In this document: one piece after another, positions 1 through 5,435 of the stretch
Position numbering within the stretch: position 1 is the first letter of the stretch
Layout of the letters: each line of letters opens with the position of its first letter
Assembly (NCBI GenBank): GCA_030593645.1
Contig: JAUVGT010000231.1
Location: forward strand, 1-7,954
Reading direction: 5' to 3'
DNA: 7,954 nucleotides
Source: Deltaproteobacteria bacterium
GTDB taxonomy: Bacteria; Desulfobacterota; Desulfobacteria; Desulfobacterales; JAUVGT01
The notes under the pieces: generated by a model
Seen by the model: only the letters and a program-made list of their open reading frames with translations
The model's database searches: none
Told to the model about the DNA's origin: nothing
Program-made: the position numbers and the translations under genes

Positions 1-295
1 CCTTGATGGTCTCGTAAAAAGTCCGAATGAGACGGTTTCGTAAAAAGTTCAAATTCAAGGCGTGCAAATTTCGTAATCATGAAGCGTACTTATCGGACCC
101 GCCCTGTTAAATTTGTCTTTTTATTTAACAGGGGAGTTGAATGTTTGCGAAATGCAGCACAACGCAGAAGTTGGTCCGCCTACGGCGGATTACGAAACCG
201 TCAACCTTCGCCACTAAAGCTTCCGACTCCGCCAAGACTTCGACAGGACAAGTCCATTTGGATCCGGATATTTACTATCACGAGGCATGGTGAAC
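1..295. repeat. Non-coding interspersed repeat region with inverted ends and hairpins
   Basis: No convincing gene is seen here; short open frames lack family features or ribosome sites. The region is built of repeats. A 12-base sequence at 31-42 (gacggtttcgta) returns inverted at 191-202, bounding about 172 bp. A related direct copy, ggt(c/t)tcgtaaaaagt, occurs at 8-22 and 34-48. Inside are an 11-bp perfect stem (102-112 with 123-133, 10-base loop) and a GC-rich hairpin (175-180 with 184-189, 3-base loop). The hairpins are not followed by a T-run, so they do not look like intrinsic terminators. The arrangement resembles a non-autonomous palindromic element or a nested set of them. From memory this style of repeat is common in Desulfobacterales genomes, but I cannot name a family. 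Confidence 0.6.
102..133. repeat. Perfect 11-bp inverted repeat (hairpin)
   Basis: The arms ccctgttaaat (102-112) and atttaacaggg (123-133) are exact reverse complements around a 10-base, T-rich loop. Neither strand shows a T-run directly after the stem, so an intrinsic terminator is not supported. It sits inside the larger element bounded by 31-42 and 191-202 and is probably part of its folded structure. Confidence 0.7.
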
Positions 296-607
296 TTATC
301 GAACCGTAATGAGATTATTTACTTTTCTAACACCATTTACCGTAAGGGCCACCCTTTCCGCCCTTCCCCTGGCCGTTTCGGAATCGACTTTGCCTTCAAG
401 TGTAACGACACCATGCTCACTTTTTACCATGATATCAAACATATTGATTACCGGATCTTTATAAAACTTGCCGATCACCTTCGTTGCAATAGCCGTATCA
501 TCAACGGCGGAACGGGCTGTTTTACCGATATCGGTTTGGCAGGCACAGAGAGTGAATAGTAAAATAGTGAAGATCCATAAGGCTGTAAAAAATTTAATTT
601 GTTTCAT
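296..607 (-). CDS. Small BON-domain lipoprotein
   Basis: The product is a 103-residue protein. Residues 1-23 form a lipoprotein signal: a K-rich start, a hydrophobic stretch at 6-20, and a lipobox L-C-A-C ending at Cys23, so the mature protein is probably lipid-anchored and exported. Residues about 37-103 form one BON domain (the OsmY-type fold found in envelope stress proteins), with the typical glycine and valine pattern G66-V67-V68, L70-x-G72 and the closing G92-V93-V96 segment. BON domains are thought to bind membranes or phospholipids; this one has a single copy, whereas OsmY has two. The ATG is preceded by AAGGG at 6-base spacing, which supports the start. It stands alone, divergent from the acd genes, with a palindromic element between. 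The exact role is unknown. Confidence 0.88.
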   Translation of the reverse strand: MKQIKFFTALWIFTILLFTLCACQTDIGKTARSAVDDTAIATKVIGKFYKDPVINMFDIMVKSEHGVVTLEGKVDSETARGRAERVALTVNGVRKVNNLITVR

Positions 608-661
608 TTTTTTCCCTTATAAATATTTGTTTTGGTCTGATGAGTTCGGTTTTCATTACTA

Positions 662-803
662 GAAGCCATCTCAAAAAAAGGATTTTGGTTCAATTTCAAG
701 GTGGAGCCGAGTTTTAAGCCGCAGGCATACTCAAGTATGTCGAGGACTTGAAACTCGGCTCCAACACCGAAATTGGGATAAAAGACTTTTTTGAGATAGC
801 TTC
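662..803. mobile_element. MITE-like 142-bp palindromic element
   Basis: The outer arms are near-perfect reverse complements: gaagccatctcaaaaaaag (662-680) and cttttttgagatagcttc (786-803). Pairing continues inward with small gaps through a caatttc / gaaattg block and a long ggagccgagttt / aaactcggctcc block. The centre (about 722-740) holds a smaller palindrome, catact-caag-tatg. The whole unit could fold into one long hairpin. No protein is encoded, so it would be a non-autonomous element or a REP/BIME-like repeat moved or copied in trans. A clear target-site duplication is not visible. It lies between divergent genes and could also affect transcript ends or stability. Confidence 0.7.
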
Positions 804-839
804 GAATCTCTATCCGGTGTTTATCGTCAGTTACATGTT

Positions 840-869
840 TTGTCAAGATGCAAGTGATAATCATATTAT
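840..869 (+). promoter_or_regulatory. Candidate sigma70-type promoter for the acdAB cluster (distal)
   Basis: TTGTCA (840-845) and TATTAT (864-869) are each one base away from the -35 and -10 consensus sequences and are separated by 18 bp. This would give a leader of about 125 bases before the acdA start. It lies just outside the right arm of the palindromic element. It is only a sequence match; AT-rich DNA produces such matches by chance. Confidence 0.35.
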
Positions 870-891
870 GGAATATCTGGTTTCAATTTAT

Positions 892-921
892 GTGAAAAAA
901 GGATATAGTACTCCCTATAAT
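892..921 (+). promoter_or_regulatory. Candidate sigma70-type promoter for the acdAB cluster (proximal)
   Basis: A perfect TATAAT lies at 916-921, with a weaker -35 match (gtgaaa, 892-897; 4 of 6) 18 bp upstream. It is an alternative to the distal candidate. A start near 928 would leave a leader of about 75 bases. Neither candidate can be preferred from sequence alone. Confidence 0.3.
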
Positions 922-991
922 CGAGTTAATAATCCAGAATATTTCAAGTATCCGGTTTGGTCTCTGTTTGGGCAGCAGGACAATCCGGGAC

Positions 992-997
992 AGGAGG
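992..997 (+). promoter_or_regulatory. Ribosome binding site that sets the TTG start of acdA
   Basis: A consensus AGGAGG lies 5 bases before the TTG codon at 1003-1005. It is the only strong Shine-Dalgarno sequence upstream in this frame, and it places the start exactly where the conserved CoA-binding domain begins. Confidence 0.85.
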
Positions 998-1002
998 AAC
1001 GG

Positions 1003-2370
1003 TTGAATTTCAGACCACTTTTCAGGCCAAAAACAATCGCTGTCGTTGGGGTATCATTGACCAACGACCGTCATCCAGCAAATGTGATTTATAATAAACT
1101 GCATCTAAGGTACCCCGTTAAAGTGTATCCTGTAAATCCAAAGGGCGGTAAAATACAGAGAGATACGGTGTATCCAAACATTGCAGAAATACCGGTAAAA
1201 ATCGATCTTGCGGTTATCGCGGCCCGATCGAAATATGCTCTGGATATTTTGTCGGACTGTATCAAAAACAATGTGGGTGGGGGCGTTGTCATATCCGGCG
1301 GATTTGCGGAAACCGGGAATCATGAATTACAGGATAAAATGGTGGCTGCCGCCAGGGAAGCCAGCTTCCCTTTTATCGGGCCGAACTGTCTGGGGATTTA
1401 TTCTCCGGCATTGTTTGATACTTTTTTTCTTCCGGGTGAGCGTTTGGTACGTCCACAGACCGGAAAGATTGCAATCGTCAGCCAGAGTGGCGGCGTTCTT
1501 GTGGATCTGATGGTCAAGTTTGCTGAACAGGGAATCGGTATATCTCTGGCATTGAGTATCGGAAACAAGGCCATGATCAGAGAACTGGACCTTTTAAATT
1601 ATCTTAGAAAGGATCCCAGGACAGATGTTATCGCGTTTTACGTGGAAGGTTTTGAGAAAAATGAAGGCCATGATTTCGTTCAGGCGGCGGCCCGTTCATC
1701 TAAGCCTGTTATTGTACTCAAAGCAGGGAAAAGTGAAGAGGGCGGCCGCGCGGTTTCAAGTCATACCGCATCACTGGCCGGTGACTATAAAGTTTTTTCC
1801 GAAGTCCTGGCCCAGTACGGAATTGTTGAAGCCAGGAATGAATTTGAACTGGTTTCATTTTGTGAGTCGCTCAGCTGTTATCGCAAAACAATTGAAGGCA
1901 AGATCGGGATTATTACAGTTAGCGGTGGCCACGGTGCCCTGTCAGTGGATGCCTGCGTGGCGCAGGGATTGACTGTACCGGTTCTTTTCAGTGATACCCG
2001 TGACAAAATCAAAGAAAAACTGTCATCCAGTATTAAAAACATCGCATCACTCAGGAATCCGATTGACCTCACAGGAAGTGCTACTGACGATGATTTTGTC
2101 GCGGTTGCCAAGATTTTGAGTCAGGTCATGGAAGTTGATTGCCTTCTGCTTTTGCTTTTGCCATATTCTCCCGGAATTACAGCGGATCTTGGCGCGCGTT
2201 TGAGTTATGTGTGCCAGCGCGAAGGTAAGCCTCTGGTGGCATATGTGCCTCACGTGGAGAAATATCGTATGCTGATTGAAGGATTTCAACTCAACCATGT
2301 TCCTGTCTCCGCATCAATAGAGGGTGCGGTACTGATGGCTGAGGCCATGAGGAGGTGTCAACCATGCTGA
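1003..2370 (+). CDS. acdA: ADP-forming acyl-CoA synthetase, alpha subunit
   Basis: With the TTG start this is a 455-residue protein, the usual size of the separate alpha subunit. With the beta subunit it catalyses acyl-CoA + ADP + Pi = acid + CoA + ATP in the cytoplasm. Residues 1-130 are the Rossmann CoA-binding domain (IAVVGVS at 12-18; IGPNCLG at 125-131). Residues 150-285 are the succinyl-CoA-ligase-like domain with VSQSGG (159-164). The phosphorylated histidine is H254 in SHTASLAG, and E215 in YVEG matches its supporting glutamate; as I recall these align with H257 and E218 of the Korarchaeum enzyme at the same offset. Residues 295-450 are the second ligase-like domain. The stop overlaps acdB by 7 bases (atgctga), implying translational coupling. 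The acid used (acetate, an aromatic acid or another) cannot be told from sequence. The frame is open to 748, but that extension is rejected. Confidence 0.92.
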   Translation: MNFRPLFRPKTIAVVGVSLTNDRHPANVIYNKLHLRYPVKVYPVNPKGGKIQRDTVYPNIAEIPVKIDLAVIAARSKYALDILSDCIKNNVGGGVVISGGFAETGNHELQDKMVAAAREASFPFIGPNCLGIYSPALFDTFFLPGERLVRPQTGKIAIVSQSGGVLVDLMVKFAEQGIGISLALSIGNKAMIRELDLLNYLRKDPRTDVIAFYVEGFEKNEGHDFVQAAARSSKPVIVLKAGKSEEGGRAVSSHTASLAGDYKVFSEVLAQYGIVEARNEFELVSFCESLSCYRKTIEGKIGIITVSGGHGALSVDACVAQGLTVPVLFSDTRDKIKEKLSSSIKNIASLRNPIDLTGSATDDDFVAVAKILSQVMEVDCLLLLLLPYSPGITADLGARLSYVCQREGKPLVAYVPHVEKYRMLIEGFQLNHVPVSASIEGAVLMAEAMRRCQPC

Positions 2371-3038
2371 AAAAAAGAGTCAAAAATATCCTGGAATCTT
2401 CCCGGGCGGCCGGGTGGGTGCTGGAACCGGATGCTAAAAAAATATTCGCCCTGTCTGGAATTAAAGTTCCCGAATTCAGAACAGCCGAAACACTGAACAA
2501 AGCCATAAAAGCAGCAGGGGATATCGGATATCCGGTTGCGGCAAAAGTCGTATCACCGCAGGTACTTCATAAATCAGACGCAAACGGAGTAATCATCGGA
2601 ATTGACAGTGATGAGGAACTGAAGAATGCCTATAAGCATTTTGTCACTCTCGATGGTTTTGAGTGTATGCTTATTGAAGAAATGGTAGACGGACTGGAAT
2701 TGATTGTCGGAGGAAAGATAGATTACCAGTTTGGACCTGTTGTTATTCTGGGGCTTGGCGGTACCAGCGTGGAGATATACAAGGACACATCTTTAAAAAT
2801 GGCTCCATTAAAAGAAAATGATGTGCGGTCGATGGTCAGATCCCTGAAAGCACATGAGCTTCTCGAAGGGTACCGGGGCTCTGAGCCGATAAACATGGAA
2901 GATTTAATAAGTATGATGATTAATTTTTCCGGGTTGCTGGTTGATCTTCGAGAAAATATTGAGTCGATTGATTTGAACCCTGTGATGTGCAGTGCTCAAC
3001 AATGTGTTGTGGCTGATGCAAGGATTATCCTTAGCTGA
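2364..3038 (+). CDS. acdB: ADP-forming acyl-CoA synthetase, beta subunit (ATP-grasp)
   Basis: This 224-residue protein is a complete ATP-grasp subunit of the ADP-forming synthetase; it binds the nucleotide and transfers phosphate to and from the alpha subunit. H69 in the HKSDANGV motif corresponds to the second phosphohistidine of the family (H71 in the Korarchaeum enzyme, from memory). The glycine-rich ILGLGGTSVE (128-137) and the closing SIDLNPV (201-207), with metal-ligand residues D203 and N205, are also present. AGGAGG at 2350-2355 lies 8 bases before the ATG, which favours this start over the GTG at 2355 inside the ribosome site. The separate alpha and beta genes resemble the archaeal arrangement; many bacterial homologues are fused into one chain of about 700 residues. 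No catalytic residue appears to be missing. Confidence 0.92.
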   Translation: MLKKRVKNILESSRAAGWVLEPDAKKIFALSGIKVPEFRTAETLNKAIKAAGDIGYPVAAKVVSPQVLHKSDANGVIIGIDSDEELKNAYKHFVTLDGFECMLIEEMVDGLELIVGGKIDYQFGPVVILGLGGTSVEIYKDTSLKMAPLKENDVRSMVRSLKAHELLEGYRGSEPINMEDLISMMINFSGLLVDLRENIESIDLNPVMCSAQQCVVADARIILS

Positions 3039-3049
3039 GAATAAATGTG

Positions 3050-4072
3050 ATGGTTAAAGGTTCCCAACTATTTTTAACAGCGGCGCTCTTTTTTGTGGCG
3101 GGATATGTGGTCGCGTTTTTATTAAACAGTACATATAGCGAGAGCGCGTTTTATAAAAACAGCGGCAGTGAAACTTTTGAATACAGGATTCAAAAAGTCA
3201 ATGATATTAAGCTTCCCGATTCCTTCGAACTTTGCGGAGAACCCGTGCCGATTGAAGAGCGCAGTGTAATGGAAATGCTTGACCGTGAATTTAATATCAC
3301 GGTATGGGATCGCGCGCAGGTAATACTCTACCTTAAACGCGCGGGTCGGTACTTCCCGTTTATTGAAAAAAAATTGGCCATGGCGGGCATGCCTGACGAT
3401 TTGAAATATCTTGCTGTGGCTGAGAGCGCGCTGATTACACGCAGCCTTTCGTATAAAGGTGCACGCGGCCCATGGCAGTTTATGACGCCTACGGCTAAAA
3501 GCCACGGTCTTAGAAGAGATCGTTTGGTGGACGAGCGCCTTAATTTTGAACATTCAACTGTAGCGGCACTAAAAGAATTAAAACGCCTGAACCGGCGGTT
3601 TAATTCCTGGACGCTTGCAATGGCAGCGTATAATTGTGGGGAAACCCGGGTTGCCAGGGAGATAAAAGAACAGAATACTGATAATTATTACAGGCTGAGC
3701 CTGCCGCTTGAAACCGAACGGTACATATTCCGAATTGCGGCGATAAAAATAGTAATGGAAAAACCCGAAACATACGGATATGAACTTTCACCGGAGAGTA
3801 TATACCGACCATTGATATATGACGTGGTTGAAACTAAAATTAAAATACCGCTTGATATTGTTGATATCGCGGAATCACTTGGTATCAGCTTTAAGAACTT
3901 CATTGATTTGAATCCGCAGTTTTTAAGTGATCAGATTCCTGTGGGCGAGCATTTGATTCAAGTTCCGTCCGGATATGGGTTCAGGATGGTAAATATTTTG
4001 AAACAGGTTCCCGGGAAAGTCCCGGTTGCTGTTCAGAAGGTTACTACACGAAGACCGGTGACGAAGCATTAA
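3050..4072 (+). CDS. MltD-like lytic transglycosylase (GH23), membrane-anchored
   Basis: This 340-residue protein cleaves peptidoglycan glycan strands in the periplasm. A single hydrophobic helix at 7-25 acts as an uncleaved anchor or signal; no lipobox is seen. The SLT domain spans about 85-240. The catalytic glutamate is E125 in AVAESAL, followed by GARGPWQFMTPTAK (138-151), AMAAYNCG (190-197) and ETERYIFR (221-228), all family hallmarks. Residues about 260-307 look like one degenerate LysM repeat (ISFKNFIDLNPQF, then a closing IQVPSG), whereas classical MltD carries two clearer LysM repeats. It starts 11 bases after acdB and is probably co-transcribed, though no functional tie to acyl-CoA metabolism is evident. 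The ribosome site is weak. A GTG at 3047 directly before this ATG is an equally possible start. It converges on the ATP synthase operon with a 9-bp gap. Confidence 0.9.
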   Translation: MVKGSQLFLTAALFFVAGYVVAFLLNSTYSESAFYKNSGSETFEYRIQKVNDIKLPDSFELCGEPVPIEERSVMEMLDREFNITVWDRAQVILYLKRAGRYFPFIEKKLAMAGMPDDLKYLAVAESALITRSLSYKGARGPWQFMTPTAKSHGLRRDRLVDERLNFEHSTVAALKELKRLNRRFNSWTLAMAAYNCGETRVAREIKEQNTDNYYRLSLPLETERYIFRIAAIKIVMEKPETYGYELSPESIYRPLIYDVVETKIKIPLDIVDIAESLGISFKNFIDLNPQFLSDQIPVGEHLIQVPSGYGFRMVNILKQVPGKVPVAVQKVTTRRPVTKH

Positions 4073-4081
4073 AAAATACGG

Positions 4082-4636
4082 CTATTCCTGGCTTGTTCTT
4101 TTTAGAAACCGGTCGAGCAGTTTCTGGTTATCTTTATCATTAATTTCGTGGGGCAGCTTTTTCGTTGCCAGATCTATCGCCTCATCAATCAGTTCCGATT
4201 TAAATTTATTTTTGGCCTGTCGGATCTGGTTGCCGATTTTTCTTTTTGCCCCTTTGAGCATGATCCGGCTTTCATTTTTCGCGTTTTCAATAATGGACTG
4301 TTTTTTATTTTCTCCCTGCCGGATTATTTTTTCTTTCAGTTTTTCAAAACGAATACTGCTGTCTTTAAGCGTTTTGTAAGTTTCACTGATATTTGTTTCA
4401 GCCTCTTTCTTCTTTGCTTCCATTTCGTTTATTTCAATTGAAATTTCTTCTCCTTTTCCTTTTAGAAAATTAACAATCGGAGCGCGCGCATACTTAATGA
4501 TTATAAAAGCAAGGACAGTAAAATTTATGACGCGCATGACCAGATCATAATGTTTCGTGCCCCAGAAAAAATAAACTGCAAAGACAGCCGCGGCAGCTAA
4601 AATCAATAAAGAGGCAGTTTTTATAAATTTTTTCAC
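4082..4636 (-). CDS. atpF: F-type ATP synthase subunit b
   Basis: This 184-residue protein is one of the two peripheral-stalk chains joining the membrane motor to F1. It has two hydrophobic N-terminal segments, 7-24 and 32-48. The first may be a signal-like or extra helix, seen in other deltaproteobacterial-type b subunits; the second is the usual membrane helix. From about 55 to 165 it is highly charged and helical, rich in K and E, consistent with the right-handed stalk coiled coil, and ends with a LIDEAIDLATKKL segment typical of the delta-binding end. The start is GTG at 4636, within a 4-base GTGA overlap with the stop of b', and GGAGG (4645-4649) lies 8 bases upstream. It is the last gene of the operon; atpH and the F1 genes that often follow are not here. 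Confidence 0.88.
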   Translation of the reverse strand: MKKFIKTASLLILAAAAVFAVYFFWGTKHYDLVMRVINFTVLAFIIIKYARAPIVNFLKGKGEEISIEINEMEAKKKEAETNISETYKTLKDSSIRFEKLKEKIIRQGENKKQSIIENAKNESRIMLKGAKRKIGNQIRQAKNKFKSELIDEAIDLATKKLPHEINDKDNQKLLDRFLKRTSQE

Positions 4637-5088
4637 GAGATAAGCCTCCGATTCAGAACTTTTTCCATAATGCTTACCGACAAGTTCTCAGATTCTGTCA
4701 GGATATGCTCTCTGGCTTTGGTCAGCATATCAGCGACTTCCTTTTCCGTATTTTTCCTTAACGTATCAATTTCATTTCGGGTCGAATTGAATATTTCAAC
4801 AGCCTTCGTGGTACCGTTAGCTTCAATTTCAGCTTTTATTTTGTGCGCGGCTTCCATTACTTCTGTTTCCTGTGCGAGGATACGATTGTTAATTTTGTCC
4901 AATTCTATCGCGGCATCTGATAGTTCATTTTCTATGCTGGCAAGGTACGTGTCTCTTTCATTCATAACCCGCCGTAGTGGACGAAACATAACACGGTTGA
5001 TAACAAACAGAAATATTAGAAAAGAAATCAGCTGTACAAATAAAGTCTCATTGATACTTATCAGCGCTACGTTACTGACAATTTCCAT
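4633..5088 (-). CDS. atpF': F-type ATP synthase subunit b'
   Basis: This 151-residue protein is the second peripheral-stalk chain, forming a heterodimer with b. The N-terminus has the typical ISINETLFVQL lead-in, a membrane helix at about 10-30 and the RVMFRPLRRVM exit segment. The rest (40-150) is a long charged helix with many A, E and K residues, as expected of the stalk. The ATG is preceded by GGA with 9-base spacing. It overlaps b by 4 bases. Paired b and b' genes, rather than one homodimeric b, are known from photosynthetic bacteria, alphaproteobacteria and many Desulfobacterota. A 78-bp AT-rich gap separates it from the c gene. Confidence 0.88.
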   Translation of the reverse strand: MEIVSNVALISINETLFVQLISFLIFLFVINRVMFRPLRRVMNERDTYLASIENELSDAAIELDKINNRILAQETEVMEAAHKIKAEIEANGTTKAVEIFNSTRNEIDTLRKNTEKEVADMLTKAREHILTESENLSVSIMEKVLNRRLIS

Positions 5089-5166
5089 CGGAGGTTTTCC
5101 ATCTTCAATTCGGTTAAATTAAGATTATAATTGTAGAATCCAATAATAATTGTTCACCAGGATTAA
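5089..5166 (-). other. AT-rich intercistronic gap between c and b' genes
   Basis: This is the largest gap inside the operon (78 bp); the other junctions are short gaps or overlaps. It is AT-rich, with several short taat/atta stretches, and holds no strong hairpin or T-run that would mark a terminator. It could be a processing or attenuation point that keeps c-subunit expression above that of b and b', as c is needed in many copies. That role is inference. Confidence 0.35.
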
Positions 5167-5415
5167 TTATACTACAAATAAGAGAAGTAAAGCGACTACC
5201 AGTGAATAAATTCCTGTTGATTCGGATACAGCCTGACCCACCAGCATTGTCCGGGTTAAAAGACCGGCTTCTCTCGGATTTTTTCCGATAGCTTCACAGG
5301 CTTTTGCTGCAACCATGCCTTCTCCAACACCGGGCCCGATGGCGCCTAATCCCATGGAAAGCCCGGCCCCGATAAATGCCGCCGCTTTTACAATATCTAC
5401 ACCTTCAATTGCCAT
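5167..5415 (-). CDS. atpE: F-type ATP synthase subunit c, Na+-type, one hairpin
   Basis: This 82-residue, two-helix proteolipid builds the rotor ring and carries the coupling ion. Helix 1 is residues 8-38 with the glycine-rich GAIGPGVGEGM; the polar loop contains GKNPRE (44-49); helix 2 is 54-80. The residues of the Na+ site in Ilyobacter tartaricus numbering are all present at the same positions: V63, E65, S66, T67 and Y70. Position 32 is glutamate instead of glutamine. This E32/E65 pair is the two-carboxylate Na+ site described for Fusobacterium nucleatum and is also typical of N-ATPases, so Na+ coupling is likely, although proton use cannot be excluded. The frame is open upstream to 5562, but the family start and AGGAGG 9 bases ahead (5425-5430) place the ATG at 5415. 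It lies 20 bp after the fused c gene. Confidence 0.95.
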   Translation of the reverse strand: MAIEGVDIVKAAAFIGAGLSMGLGAIGPGVGEGMVAAKACEAIGKNPREAGLLTRTMLVGQAVSESTGIYSLVVALLLLFVV

Positions 5416-5424
5416 TTTTCTGTT

Positions 5425-5430
5425 CCTCCT
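5425..5430 (-). promoter_or_regulatory. Strong ribosome binding site of the single-hairpin c gene
   Basis: Consensus AGGAGG on the minus strand lies 9 bases before the ATG. It is the strongest such site in the F_O operon. The upstream fused c gene has only a weak, distant AGG. This suggests the single c is made in greater amounts than the four-hairpin protein, consistent with a ring containing mostly single c subunits. Confidence 0.8.
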
Positions 5431-5435
5431 GTATT

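Larger units (their letters stand above)
608..1002. other. Intergenic region between divergent genes
   Basis: These 395 bases separate the BON lipoprotein gene from acdA. They contain the palindromic element at 662-803 and, to its right, an AT-rich stretch with two promoter-like patterns and the acdA ribosome site. The acdA frame happens to stay open upstream to 748, but that extension would translate half of the palindromic element and has no resemblance to the enzyme family. I therefore treat it as non-coding. Confidence 0.7.

Noticed and set aside
79..309. Open frame on the plus strand at the left edge
   Set aside because: It lies in repeat DNA, has basic low-complexity sequence and no ribosome binding site.
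287..559. Open frame on the plus strand opposite the BON lipoprotein
   Set aside because: It is antisense to a gene with a clear signal peptide and domain, so it is a shadow frame.
604..864. Open frame on the minus strand of 86 codons upstream of the lipoprotein gene
   Set aside because: It runs across the whole palindromic element, overlaps the lipoprotein start and has no family features.
4040..4110. Possible bidirectional terminator between the transglycosylase gene and the F_O operon
   Set aside because: Only AT-rich pairing and a distant gaccggt/accggtc pair are seen; no compact GC stem followed by a T-run.
4670..5122. 150-codon frame on the plus strand opposite b'
   Set aside because: It is a shadow of the charged helical b' gene; the serine-rich translation has no recognisable features.
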